52,129 nt of DNA from CAZFUY01 sp964522445 (GTDB lineage Bacteria > Pseudomonadota > Gammaproteobacteria > SZUA-229), in assembly GCA_964522445.1 (NCBI GenBank), contig CAZFUY010000005.1, positions 1 to 52,129 of the forward strand, written 5' to 3'. Every line of letters begins with the position of its first letter. The stretch's first letter is position 1. The position numbers and the translations under genes were made by a program. The notes under the pieces are model-generated. The model had not been told where the DNA came from. It made no database searches and saw only the letters and a program-made list of their open reading frames with translations. Of the stretch, positions 26,794-36,526 are shown piece after piece.

Positions 26794-27885
26794 ATGATTG
26801 AATTATTGTTTCTTATATTTATTATCAGCAGTGTATTGCTTGGGGTCTTATTAAAATCAAGAAACATGCACTTATGGATTTTATCATATATGCGTCAGTC
26901 TTTAACTAAAACAAACCTACCAAAACATCAGAATGTTTATTTTTGTCTTGCTGATCATTTTGAGCCATATTTTGGAGGTGTTGATCAAAACTCTGCACGG
27001 GAGCTAGTAGATCAATGGATTAAGGAATATAAGAAAGTAGCAGTAAAACACACAGATAGTTTTGGCAATTATCCTAAACATTCATATTTCTATCCAGGTG
27101 AAGAATATGATGATTATATAATGGATGAGTTAAAATCAATTTGTAATGACGGTTTAGGTGATGTGGAAATCCATCTGCACCATGATGATGATACTGCAGA
27201 AAATTTAACAAATACACTTAATGATTTTAAAGAGATATTATTTAATAAGCATGGCCTTCTAAGAAAAAATGAATCTGGTGAAATTGTGTACGGATTTATT
27301 CATGGAAATTGGGCTCTTGATAATTCACGGCCTGATGGAAAATGGTGTGGTGTGAATAATGAAATAGATGTTTTGCTTAAAACAGGGTGCGTATACGATA
27401 TGACAATGCCTTCTGCACCAAGTGATACGCAAACATCAATAATTAATAGTCTCTATTTTGCAAAAGAAGATGGTAAAGCTAAATCTCATAACAAAGGAAA
27501 AAATCTAACTACTGATAATTGGACAGATACAGAACTATTGATGATACAAGGACCATTACGTCTTAACTGGAAAAATAGAAAATTTGGACTTATTCCTAGA
27601 ATTGAAGCAGGTGAGTTGTCCTTTGATGCGCCACCAACAGAAGACAGAGTTGATTTATGGAAGGGATCAAATATATCTATAAAAGGCAATAATGAGCATA
27701 TCTTTATTAAAGTTTATACTCATGGCCTACAAGCTAAAAATATGAAGATGTTTTTTAATAACAATGGCTTTAATGGTCTTTGGAATATATTAGAAAGAAA
27801 GTTTAAAGATGTAGACAAATATAGTCTACATTATGTAACAGCATGGGAAATGTTTAATAAGATAAGAGAACTTTCTAAAAAATAA
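26794..27885 (+). CDS. uncharacterised membrane-anchored protein, possible divergent deacetylase-fold hydrolase
   Basis: 363 aa; starts directly after the GT2 stop codon. One N-terminal membrane anchor (about 2-22). The body contains VYFCLADHFEPYFGG, EIHLHHDDDT, FIHGNWALDNSRPDG and FIKVYTHGLQAKN: an order of acidic, HxH and late-His motifs resembling the NodB/glycoside-hydrolase-deacetylase barrel, but no standard TFDDG. I do not recognise a named family. It may act on the polysaccharide in the periplasm or on lipid-linked sugars. Confidence 0.55.
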   Translation: MIELLFLIFIISSVLLGVLLKSRNMHLWILSYMRQSLTKTNLPKHQNVYFCLADHFEPYFGGVDQNSARELVDQWIKEYKKVAVKHTDSFGNYPKHSYFYPGEEYDDYIMDELKSICNDGLGDVEIHLHHDDDTAENLTNTLNDFKEILFNKHGLLRKNESGEIVYGFIHGNWALDNSRPDGKWCGVNNEIDVLLKTGCVYDMTMPSAPSDTQTSIINSLYFAKEDGKAKSHNKGKNLTTDNWTDTELLMIQGPLRLNWKNRKFGLIPRIEAGELSFDAPPTEDRVDLWKGSNISIKGNNEHIFIKVYTHGLQAKNMKMFFNNNGFNGLWNILERKFKDVDKYSLHYVTAWEMFNKIRELSKK

Positions 27886-27890
27886 ATATT

Positions 27891-28976
27891 ATGAGAAATA
27901 TACTACATATTATTGAGTCACTGGAGTTCGGTGGAGCAGAAAAAGTTGTACTCCAGCTGGCTAATGGACTGTCATCAAAATATAATATTAGTATATGTAT
28001 TACAAAGCGTGAAGGTGACTTAATAAAAGATGTGAATAAAAATATTTCAATATATCCATTAAATTCAAAAGAGGGAAATGATTTATCAATTATACCAAGT
28101 ATAGCTAAAATTATAAAAGAAAATAAAATTGATGTGGTTCATATACATAATTGGGGGGTATTTATCGAATCTGTATTAGCCTCAAAATATGCGGGAGTAA
28201 ATAGAATTGTTCATACTGTGCATGGGCCATATATAAGCTATGAAGTAGGAGTAGCAAATAATTTGAAAAAACATTTTCGTCACTTTATCGAATATATTTT
28301 GTCTTTCTTTGTTTATAAATTCATTTCAGTCTCCAATGCTATAAAAAGTTATATGATTGATGATATTGGTATAAATAAAAATAGAATTAAAACCATTCAT
28401 AATGGAATAAAGGGGCTTCTGAAAAAAGAGAGATCTATTAATAACTTAAATTCGATTAATCTTGTATGTGTTGGAAGGGTAGCAAAAATAAAGAATCACA
28501 GACTACTATTAAGTGCATTAAAAGAAGCTTGTGAAACTGTTGATGTTTGCCTGACAATTGTTGGTGATGGCCCTGAGTTTGATGAGATAATATCTTATAG
28601 CAATGAATTGAAAATAAATGACAAAATAGATTTTATGGGCTTTAGAACGGATATAGATGATATTTTAAAAAACATGGATATTTGCATAGTTACATCAGAT
28701 TATGAAGGAATTTCTATCGCTATACTTGAAGCAATGAGTTTAGGTATGCCAGTTATTGCAAGCAATGTAGGAGGCAATCCAGAAACAGTTATTGATAATA
28801 AAACAGGGATTTTATTCGGCAAAGGTGATAAGAATGATTTAGTAAAAGCGATAATAAGAATGGCTTCAAATAAATCACTTCGTGAATCAATGGGTAATGC
28901 CGCTTTCACTCATTTCCAGAAAAATTTTCATGAAGATAATGTTTTAAATCAGTATTCACTATTATATTCTGATTAA
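27891..28976 (+). CDS. family 4 glycosyltransferase
   Basis: 361 aa, GT-B fold. The N-terminal domain opens ILHIIESLEFGGAEKVVLQLA (glycine loop for acceptor side); the C-terminal domain has VCVGRVAKIKNHRLLLSAL and the EX7E-type motif SDYEGISIAILEAMSLGMPVI. It adds a sugar of the repeat unit from an NDP-sugar. The first glycosyltransferase of a GT4 pair with the next gene. Confidence 0.88.
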   Translation: MRNILHIIESLEFGGAEKVVLQLANGLSSKYNISICITKREGDLIKDVNKNISIYPLNSKEGNDLSIIPSIAKIIKENKIDVVHIHNWGVFIESVLASKYAGVNRIVHTVHGPYISYEVGVANNLKKHFRHFIEYILSFFVYKFISVSNAIKSYMIDDIGINKNRIKTIHNGIKGLLKKERSINNLNSINLVCVGRVAKIKNHRLLLSALKEACETVDVCLTIVGDGPEFDEIISYSNELKINDKIDFMGFRTDIDDILKNMDICIVTSDYEGISIAILEAMSLGMPVIASNVGGNPETVIDNKTGILFGKGDKNDLVKAIIRMASNKSLRESMGNAAFTHFQKNFHEDNVLNQYSLLYSD

Positions 28977-28995
28977 ATTGCAAGGAATGAGATAG

Positions 28996-30192
28996 ATGGC
29001 CACTAAAAAGCTAAATATACTTTATCACCATCGCACTCAGGGGCGTGGTGCCGAGGGTGTACACATTACAAGCATTGTAAATGCATTTGAAGCCATGGGT
29101 CATAATGTTAAAGTTCTTTCTCCTCCAGGTATTAATCCATTAGAAAGTGCAGGAAATGCACCTGTAGATAAGTCTAATGTAAGAACAAGCGGTGTTAATT
29201 CTTTATGGAAATTTATAAGTAAAAATTTACCAAATTTTATATTTGAGTTTGCAGAAATTGCTTATAATGTTCCTGCAATGAGAAGTCTTGAAAAAGAACT
29301 CTCTTCTAATAAATATGATCTTATCTATGAGCGTTATGCTTTCTATTTGGTGTCTGGTTCAATAAAAGCAAAAAAATATAATATTCCATTTGTTTTAGAA
29401 GCAAATGAAGTAAATGGAATAAAAGACAGGGCAAGAACTCAATCATTTAAATGGTTATGTAATATATTTGAGAAGTTTATCTTTAAACGGTGTAAAGCTA
29501 TTCATACGGTTTCATCATATTTAAAGACGATGATAATTAATCAGGGAGTTGATGATTCATCAGTTTATGTATCACCAAATGCAATTGATCCATTAAAATT
29601 TACTGGATCAAAAGATACTGGAAAACTTATTAGTAAATATAAGTTAGAGAACAAAACCATTATTGGCTTTGCAGGTTGGTTTGATAATTGGGATAGACTT
29701 GACTTACTTGTTGATGTTTTTTCAAAGCTTAAGAAGAATCATTCAGATTTGATTCTCTTACTAATAGGTGATGGAGAAGTTCTTGAAACAGTTAGAATAA
29801 AATTAAAAGCTTATAATTTGACAAACGATGCTATTTTAACAGGAGCTGTTGACAGGCATGAGGTACATAACTATTTATCAATGTTAGATATAGCTGTTAT
29901 TACGCATTCAAATGAATTTGGTTCGCCTGTTGTCATGTTTGAATTTATGGGGCTTATGATACCAATAGTTGCTCCTAAATTATTGCCTATTACTGATGTT
30001 CTCTCTGATAATAAAAATGCTCTTCTTTTTGATGTGCTTGATATGAATGCTTTAGAGACGCAGATTAAAAAGTTATTAGAGGATAGTAAACTAGCTAAAA
30101 CACTTGCGGATTCAGCATATAATAAATTGATGTTGGAGCATACATGGGATTCAAACGCAAAAAAGATTATTGAATCAGGTATTAAATATTAA
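28996..30192 (+). CDS. family 4 glycosyltransferase
   Basis: 398 aa, GT-B fold. LNILYHHRTQGRGAEGVHI at the start, YDLIYERYAF and EANEVNGIKDRARTQ in the N-terminal domain, IGFAGWFDNWDRLDLLVDVF and a C-terminal SNEFGSPVVMFEFMGLMIP motif in place of the usual EGxPxxxxEAM. This variant (ERY...EVNG) is common in exosortase-type EPS loci. SD-like AAGGAATGAG precedes the start. Confidence 0.86.
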   Translation: MATKKLNILYHHRTQGRGAEGVHITSIVNAFEAMGHNVKVLSPPGINPLESAGNAPVDKSNVRTSGVNSLWKFISKNLPNFIFEFAEIAYNVPAMRSLEKELSSNKYDLIYERYAFYLVSGSIKAKKYNIPFVLEANEVNGIKDRARTQSFKWLCNIFEKFIFKRCKAIHTVSSYLKTMIINQGVDDSSVYVSPNAIDPLKFTGSKDTGKLISKYKLENKTIIGFAGWFDNWDRLDLLVDVFSKLKKNHSDLILLLIGDGEVLETVRIKLKAYNLTNDAILTGAVDRHEVHNYLSMLDIAVITHSNEFGSPVVMFEFMGLMIPIVAPKLLPITDVLSDNKNALLFDVLDMNALETQIKKLLEDSKLAKTLADSAYNKLMLEHTWDSNAKKIIESGIKY

Positions 30193-30194
30193 GA

Positions 30195-30806
30195 ATGAAA
30201 GATATATTAAAAAATATAGTTTACTTTATTTTTCAAAACCACCTTATTCGTTTTGGTAATAAGGCTTCTATATACCTTACCTTTGATGATGGACCGCATA
30301 AAGAAAATACACCTATGATTCTAGATATATTAGATAAAAAAGGAGTAAAGGCTACATTTTTTATGACGGGTGTTGAAATGGAAAAGCATATAGATATCGT
30401 TAAAGACATCGCTGCCAGAGGGCATCAATTAGGCTATCATTCATATACGCATATGAGTATGAAACACTTAAAATTAAATGATTTTATAATTGAAATGAAA
30501 AAAGTTGATGCTATATGCAAAGAGATAAATTGCAATATAAGATTATTTAGGCCTCCCTATGGTGATTTAAGTTTTTTATGTGTTATCTGGTTGATTTTTA
30601 ATGACTGGAAAATTGTAATGTGGTCATTAGATAGTAGAGATTCTTTTGATGATAAACATCAGGTATTAAGGAATGTTAGTCCTGAAAGGTTGAGGCCCGG
30701 AGAGATATTGTTATTTCATGATGATTATATTTTGACTATAGAAATACTCCCGGAAATTCTTTCTAGATTAAATGATAGTCATTTATCCTGTGCCAAACTA
30801 ACTTAG
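30195..30806 (+). CDS. polysaccharide deacetylase (NodB domain only)
   Basis: 203 aa, about the size of a bare NodB domain. YLTFDDGPHKENTPMIL (about 28-44), LGYHSYTHMSM with His82/His86, RPPYGD, WSLDSRDS and LLFHDDY: all five canonical deacetylase motifs are present. No signal peptide is evident; the N-terminus is moderately hydrophobic. Two bases after the GT4 stop. Confidence 0.9.
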   Translation: MKDILKNIVYFIFQNHLIRFGNKASIYLTFDDGPHKENTPMILDILDKKGVKATFFMTGVEMEKHIDIVKDIAARGHQLGYHSYTHMSMKHLKLNDFIIEMKKVDAICKEINCNIRLFRPPYGDLSFLCVIWLIFNDWKIVMWSLDSRDSFDDKHQVLRNVSPERLRPGEILLFHDDYILTIEILPEILSRLNDSHLSCAKLT

Positions 30807-30844
30807 TATAACCTTTGAATATATGAGTCTAAAAATATAGTTAC

Positions 30845-32281
30845 ATGAACTTTATAAGTCTACAATACTTTGTATTTTTTATATTTGTATTTTCTGCATA
30901 TTGGCATCTCTCAAGAAAAAATCAGAATATATTTCTTTTATTATCAAGCTGGTTTTTTTATGCGAACTGGGATTGGCGATTTTTAAGCCTGATTCTAATT
31001 TCTACTATTATAGATTATGTAAGCGGGAAAAAAATATATGATAATAATAGCTTAAAAATAAAACGACTATGGCTTACCATAAGCTTAGTAACTAATTTAT
31101 CTATTTTAGCATATTTCAAATATGCGAACTTTTTTATTGATAGTTTTATAAGTTTTACAAATAATTTGGGGTTTTCTGTAGCTCCAACTACTTTAAATGT
31201 GATATTACCTGTTGGTATTTCATTTTATACCTTTCAAAGTCTTAGTTATAGTCTTGATATATATCGGAATAAATTAAAACCATCAAATTCCTTAATAAAT
31301 TTTGCAACATTTGTTGCTTTCTTTCCACAACTTGTAGCTGGTCCTATTGTTAGAGCAAAAGAATTTTTGTATCAACTTGAGGTAGATAGGCAGTTTTCAG
31401 GTTCTGATTTTGAAAGTGGAATTATTCGATTCTTAAAAGGTTTCTTTAAAAAAGCGTTCATAGCTGATGGAATTGCTATTTATCTGGTTGATCCAGTATT
31501 TAGCAATCCAGAAAGTTACTCATCTGGAATGTTATGGCTAGCAATGTTTGGTTATGCGGTACAAATATATGCAGATTTCTCTGGGTATTCTGATATGGCA
31601 ATTGGTTCTGCAAGAATGCTAGGCTTTAAGTTACCAGAGAATTTTAACTTCCCTTATCTGGCAACAAGTTTTTCAGATTTCTGGCAGCGTTGGCATATGA
31701 CCATGTCTCGATTTTTTAGAGACTATGTTTATATTGCGCTGGGAGGAAACAGGGTTGGCCCTGTTCGTCATATAGCAAACTTATCAGTGACGACTTTAAT
31801 TAGTGGTTTGTGGCATGGTGCCGGATGGAATTTTGTGCTTTGGGGGGGGCTACATGGTGTCTATATTGCAATTAATCATATTATGTCAGCTACACTTAAA
31901 AAGAATAAACCTGTGGCTTGTTTGATATTAAGACTTACCCTTATACCTCGCTGGTTAAGTGTACAATTATTTGTTTGTTTTGCGTGGGTTTTATTTAGAT
32001 CGTCTAGTCTTTCTGATGCAATGCTTTATCTGGAAAGAATGTTCTTATTTGAACCTGGAGAGCAAATCATATTAAATGCAACTATTTATCTATGTTTTAC
32101 TGCTTTTTTTATTGATCATTTATATGGCTGGATTAAAGAGCATCATGTTCATATTTATGAATATTTTGATTCCGCAACGCTGGGTATACAGTTTAAAGCC
32201 ACAATATATACCTGTATGGTGCTCTTTTTGTTTTATTTTATTCCTGAGGGTGCTGCACCATTTATTTATTTTCAATTCTAA
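30845..32281 (+). CDS. MBOAT-family O-acyltransferase (AlgI/DltB-like), copy 1
   Basis: 478 aa, about 10-12 membrane segments, starting FISLQYFVFFIFVFSAYWHL. Contains FFPQLVAGPIVRAKEF, FSGYSDMAIGSARMLGF, DFWQRWHMTMSRFFRDYVYI and the catalytic-His motif ISGLWHGAGWNFVLWGGLHG (about 318-337). It moves acetyl groups across the inner membrane for O-acetylation of the polysaccharide, handing them to a periplasmic SGNH partner, here encoded by the next gene. A closely related copy is at 40342. Confidence 0.92.
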   Translation: MNFISLQYFVFFIFVFSAYWHLSRKNQNIFLLLSSWFFYANWDWRFLSLILISTIIDYVSGKKIYDNNSLKIKRLWLTISLVTNLSILAYFKYANFFIDSFISFTNNLGFSVAPTTLNVILPVGISFYTFQSLSYSLDIYRNKLKPSNSLINFATFVAFFPQLVAGPIVRAKEFLYQLEVDRQFSGSDFESGIIRFLKGFFKKAFIADGIAIYLVDPVFSNPESYSSGMLWLAMFGYAVQIYADFSGYSDMAIGSARMLGFKLPENFNFPYLATSFSDFWQRWHMTMSRFFRDYVYIALGGNRVGPVRHIANLSVTTLISGLWHGAGWNFVLWGGLHGVYIAINHIMSATLKKNKPVACLILRLTLIPRWLSVQLFVCFAWVLFRSSSLSDAMLYLERMFLFEPGEQIILNATIYLCFTAFFIDHLYGWIKEHHVHIYEYFDSATLGIQFKATIYTCMVLFLFYFIPEGAAPFIYFQF

Positions 32282-32332
32282 TATAGAAGATAATAAATAT
32301 TTTTATATTTAAAGGAATCTTTCTGAAGACTA

Positions 32333-33523
32333 ATGAATTATAAAGAATCTCAACAACCTGTATGGAAGCAACTGTTTCAATTGCATAAGTTATCAAAAAA
32401 ATTATTTTATTTTTTAATTTTTATTTTTGCAATAGAGTTATTTTCTATATTTTTTATGCCGTATTTATTGTCATCTACAGATTATTTGAGTCTTTTTTTA
32501 AAAAAAGAAGCTAAAGAAGCTACTGTTCGTTTTTTTAGAAATGAAAACTCAGTAATTCCAGATAAGATGCTAGGCTGGGTAAATAAGAAAAATTTTAAGC
32601 GAAAAAACTGGGTTATTGATGAGCATGGATCAAGAGCAACTCATGAGTTTACAGAAAAACCTTCTAAAAATATCAGGGCACTTTTTCTTGGTAGTTCAAT
32701 GATTAATGGATCATCCCATGTGACTAATAATGAGACCATATCAGCTTACCTGGAAAATAATAATATTGAATCTTTGAATTTTGCAACAATGCTTTATACA
32801 TTAGATCAGGTTTTTTTAATGTATAAGGAGTATTTAACTAAATATAATTCAAATATAATTATTGTTGGAATAGATAATGACCCTGTCTCAGGTTTAAAAA
32901 ATATTTATATTCCATTTATATCTCCTGAAGAGATAAATATGCCATATATGAAACCAAGATATAAACTTGTTGGTGATAAGCTGGAGTTAATAAAATTTAA
33001 TCTAGATGATTTTAAGATGATTTTAAATGATGATAGTATAGTTGAAGGGCTAAAAGATAAAGATGGTTTTTATTATGTTTTTGATTTATATAAACATTTT
33101 GGTATTACACCAATAGCATCAGGCTTTCTATATATCTATAAAAAAATTAGTAATCTTGAAAAATATCTAAAAGAAGATCTGACAGATAATGCTTTATTAT
33201 TTTCAATAATGGATAAGATGGTAAGAGAGGCAGAAGAAAATAATGCTCATGTTATTTTTATAACATTGGCTGATAGTGTGATTTATGATAAAGATAATAT
33301 TCGTAATCGTTTAACTGATTACTATGCGATACGGAAGGATCTTATGCTGAAAAAAGATTATAATATACTAGATTCAAGGGAGCTATTTAGAAATAGTGGT
33401 TATGATATCGATGATTTGTATGCAGATGATGGTGTTCATTTAACTAAAAAGTCAAATAAACTAATTGCTGAAAAGCTTAAATCAATAATTCATAAATTAA
33501 TAGAAAAAAATATTATTAATTAA
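32333..33523 (+). CDS. membrane-anchored SGNH/GDSL-type hydrolase-fold protein, partner of MBOAT copy 1
   Basis: 396 aa. One N-terminal anchor (about 23-45). Block I reads LFLGSSMINGSSHV (nucleophile Ser near 120) and block V DDGVHLTKKSNKLIAEKL (Asp/His near 364-367). This is the AlgJ/AlgX- or DltD-like partner expected beside an MBOAT protein; it would complete acetyl transfer to the glycan in the periplasm. The 51-base gap before it is the largest in the operon, AT-rich and without a clear promoter. Confidence 0.78.
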   Translation: MNYKESQQPVWKQLFQLHKLSKKLFYFLIFIFAIELFSIFFMPYLLSSTDYLSLFLKKEAKEATVRFFRNENSVIPDKMLGWVNKKNFKRKNWVIDEHGSRATHEFTEKPSKNIRALFLGSSMINGSSHVTNNETISAYLENNNIESLNFATMLYTLDQVFLMYKEYLTKYNSNIIIVGIDNDPVSGLKNIYIPFISPEEINMPYMKPRYKLVGDKLELIKFNLDDFKMILNDDSIVEGLKDKDGFYYVFDLYKHFGITPIASGFLYIYKKISNLEKYLKEDLTDNALLFSIMDKMVREAEENNAHVIFITLADSVIYDKDNIRNRLTDYYAIRKDLMLKKDYNILDSRELFRNSGYDIDDLYADDGVHLTKKSNKLIAEKLKSIIHKLIEKNIIN

Positions 33524-33540
33524 AAATCAGGTAAATACAA

Positions 33541-35406
33541 ATGTGTGGTATTTCAGGAATATACAATTTTAAAGATAAGCATGTAGATAATACAATCTTA
33601 GAAAAGATGAAAGAAATTATTTTACATCGTGGTCCCGATGGATCTGGAATATATACTAGTAAAAATATTGGTATGGTTCATACAAGGCTTAGTATCCAGG
33701 ATTTATCTGAAGCAGCACATCAACCAATGTGGGATGATGATTCTCAATGTTGTATATCATATAATGGAGAAATTTATAATTTTCATTCTTTGCGTGATGA
33801 TTTAATTAATGAAGGTATTAAATTTAATTCTACTGGTGATACAGAAGTATTATTAAGGGCCTGTATTCATTATGGCGTAGAGGCCACATTACCAAAATTA
33901 AATGGAATGTTTGCATTTTCTTTTTGGAATGATAAAACCAGGGAATTATGGATTGGTCGTGATCGAATGGGGATCAAACCATTATATTATACCAATGTAA
34001 ATAATAGTTTATTGTTTGCATCAGAGATGAAAGCACTAACTCCTTTTATAAATAACTTAAAGCCAGACACATCTGTTCTGTTTGAGATATTAAATGGTGG
34101 TACAAGCTGGGAACCCTTCACACTTTTTTCTAATATTAATGCATTAAACCCAGGGCATTATATTCATTTAAGCCCGGATACAAAAGAAGTAGAACAAAAA
34201 GAATACTTTTCTATATTTAGTCTTGTTGATAAATCATTATATCAAGATTATTCAAAAGCCAGCCTCCAGGATATGACTGATATGTTTGGTCAAATCATGA
34301 ATGACAGCGTTAAAATACATGCAATATCTGATGCACCTGTAGCAACCTTAATAAGTGGAGGTATAGATTCATCATTAATTTCAACACTAACTAATAAATA
34401 TTGTAATGGTATTTCTTTATATCATGCAGATGTAGTTGGTGAAAATAGTGAAAAAAAATATGCAAAGCAGGTTGCAGACCATCTTAATCTGAAATTTGTC
34501 TATGCTGAAATGACTCAGAAGACATATGTTGACGATCTTGTTGAAACGACTTTTTCACATGAAACACCTTCAGCTTATCATCCTAATGATGTCCCTTTTC
34601 AGATTATCTCAAAGCGAGCACATGAAGATGGGATTAAAGTTCTATTAACAGGGGAAGGGGCTGATGAACTATTTATTGGATATGGTCATGCTTCAAAGCA
34701 AATATTAAGAAATAAAATTCAATATTCTTTAAGTCATCTCCCATTGTTTGGAAAAGTTAATACTTTAATTCAAAAAATATTTCCATATGGTTCAGGTAAA
34801 AGCATGATTGAGACTCTATCAACCCGTGGAGTTTCACAGAGCTGGGAAAATAGAGCAAAAAATACTTATGCTTTCATTAACGATGATGTGGAGAGGGCAG
34901 CACTAATACATAGCTCAGTATATCAGAAAGCGCATTTAAACTCTTTGTTGCAAAGAAATGATAGAATGGGCATGATGCATGCGCTTGAAAGCCGGATTCC
35001 ATTCTTAGAAAATGAAATGGTTAAATTTGCAGTTAATTTGCCATTGAAATTTAAGCACCCTGAATCATGGATCTCTATTGCACGAGGAAATCCACTTACT
35101 AGAAACAAAACGGTAGTTAGAGAATCTGCTCGTCAACTTCTTCCTGAAAATATTATTAAGCGTAAAAAGGTTGGTTTTCCAATAACCCCCGAAACCTATA
35201 TGCATTTAAAAGAAGATTTTTTCCGCGATGGTTTTATTGAAAACACACTTGAAATTAAACACTCAGAAATGAAAAATTTACTGTCAGATCTTTCATCTGA
35301 TATACGTTGGAATCTTTTTTCAACAGAGTTATTTGGTAAATTATTTTTTCTTGGAGAAGATCGTTCAAAATTGCGTGAAATAATTCAGAGTTATAGTATT
35401 AATTAA
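33541..35406 (+). CDS. asnB: asparagine-synthase-like glutamine amidotransferase, copy 2
   Basis: 621 aa. Nucleophile Cys2 in MCGISGIYNF, HRGPDGSG, YNGEIYNF, then ATP-PPase loop SGGIDSS at 272-278 and GEGADELFIGYG; LESRIPFLENEMV near the end. It is clearly homologous to the 12250 gene but only moderately similar, so the two probably amidate different carboxylates, for example uronic acids. A WbtH/WbpS-like role in making uronamide sugars is a reasonable inference given the UDP-HexNAc dehydrogenase at 149. Confidence 0.9.
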   Translation: MCGISGIYNFKDKHVDNTILEKMKEIILHRGPDGSGIYTSKNIGMVHTRLSIQDLSEAAHQPMWDDDSQCCISYNGEIYNFHSLRDDLINEGIKFNSTGDTEVLLRACIHYGVEATLPKLNGMFAFSFWNDKTRELWIGRDRMGIKPLYYTNVNNSLLFASEMKALTPFINNLKPDTSVLFEILNGGTSWEPFTLFSNINALNPGHYIHLSPDTKEVEQKEYFSIFSLVDKSLYQDYSKASLQDMTDMFGQIMNDSVKIHAISDAPVATLISGGIDSSLISTLTNKYCNGISLYHADVVGENSEKKYAKQVADHLNLKFVYAEMTQKTYVDDLVETTFSHETPSAYHPNDVPFQIISKRAHEDGIKVLLTGEGADELFIGYGHASKQILRNKIQYSLSHLPLFGKVNTLIQKIFPYGSGKSMIETLSTRGVSQSWENRAKNTYAFINDDVERAALIHSSVYQKAHLNSLLQRNDRMGMMHALESRIPFLENEMVKFAVNLPLKFKHPESWISIARGNPLTRNKTVVRESARQLLPENIIKRKKVGFPITPETYMHLKEDFFRDGFIENTLEIKHSEMKNLLSDLSSDIRWNLFSTELFGKLFFLGEDRSKLREIIQSYSIN

Positions 35407-35414
35407 CTTAGTCT

Positions 35415-36491
35415 ATGAATAATTATGATAACCCAGTTGTTGCTTTAATTTCTGAATATCCACCGCCTGCAGCAGGAATGACTGTTCTTGCTGAAGAGTT
35501 TTATTCGCGGTTAAAGAATGAGGGCTATCCGATTGTAAGAATAAGAACTAATCCAAAGCTCGGTATATTTTCATGGGTTAATAGAATTCGTGTATTTAGA
35601 TCAATTTTTAACTGGTTTATATTTGTTGTTAACTGCAGAAATATTTTAAAAGTTGATGTTATTCATATTTTTAGTTCCTCAGGCTTAAATTTCCTGTTAT
35701 TCACAATCCCTCCTGTCCTTATTTCACAATTAACAGGTAAAAGTATTGTAATAAACTATCATGGAGGAGGAGCGAAAGATTTCTTTTCTAGACATCCCAG
35801 GTTATTAAAATTTGTAATGAAAAGAATTGATAAGTTGGTTGTTCCTTCGGCTTACCTGGAGTCTGTATTTAATGAATTTGGTTTTAATTCGGATGTAATA
35901 CCGAATATCGCTAATGTTGAGCGCTTCTCTTTTAGAAAAAGAGATAAAATTAATCCCGTTGTTATTTCTATAAGAAATTTAACACCAGTGTATAATATTC
36001 AATGTGCGGTACGTGCTTTTTCTATTTTACAAAATAAATATCCCGAGGCTATTTTATATATAGCTGGTGATGGAATAGAAAGAAAGAATATTGAAAATCT
36101 TATTATTGAGTTAAATCTAAATAATGTTGAACTACTTGGGAATATATCTAATGAAGATATTCCGGCCTACTTTGACAGAGCAGACATTTTTATAAATACC
36201 TCAAATGTTGATAATATGCCTGGTTCTATTTTAGAAGCATTTGCATCAGGCTTGCCTGTTATTTCCACAAATGTTGGCGGCATACCTTATATGGTGGAAC
36301 ATGGTGACTCCGGTTTATTAGCTGAAGCAAATGACCATGATATGTTGGGTCAGTATCTTATTCATGTAGTTGAAAATCCGGCAGAATCTTTAGCAATGAC
36401 CGAAAAAGCCTCTCAGTACATTGATAAATTGAGCTGGTTAAATATAAAAGATAGCTGGTTAGATTTATATAAAAACCTTAATAGAAACTGA
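35415..36491 (+). CDS. family 4 glycosyltransferase, last gene of the long operon
   Basis: 358 aa, GT-B fold. VALISEYPPPAAGMTVLAEEFY at the N-terminus, VINYHGGGAKDF, VVPSAYL, then VVISIRNLTPVYNIQCAVRAF and NTSNVDNMPGSILEAFASGLPVI with the EX7E-like motif. The gene ends 24 bases before a convergent gene; a weak hairpin (36498-36526) lies between them. Confidence 0.87.
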   Translation: MNNYDNPVVALISEYPPPAAGMTVLAEEFYSRLKNEGYPIVRIRTNPKLGIFSWVNRIRVFRSIFNWFIFVVNCRNILKVDVIHIFSSSGLNFLLFTIPPVLISQLTGKSIVINYHGGGAKDFFSRHPRLLKFVMKRIDKLVVPSAYLESVFNEFGFNSDVIPNIANVERFSFRKRDKINPVVISIRNLTPVYNIQCAVRAFSILQNKYPEAILYIAGDGIERKNIENLIIELNLNNVELLGNISNEDIPAYFDRADIFINTSNVDNMPGSILEAFASGLPVISTNVGGIPYMVEHGDSGLLAEANDHDMLGQYLIHVVENPAESLAMTEKASQYIDKLSWLNIKDSWLDLYKNLNRN

Positions 36492-36497
36492 TCTGTT

Positions 36498-36526
36498 AGC
36501 ATTTTATTTCTTATACTAGAAATGCT
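36498..36526. terminator. possible weak bidirectional terminator
   Basis: AGCATTT (36498-36504) and AAATGCT (36520-36526) form a 7-bp stem with a 15-base loop between the ends of convergent genes. The right arm overlaps the stop end of the minus-strand gene. There is no long U-run after it, so intrinsic termination would be inefficient. Confidence 0.3.
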
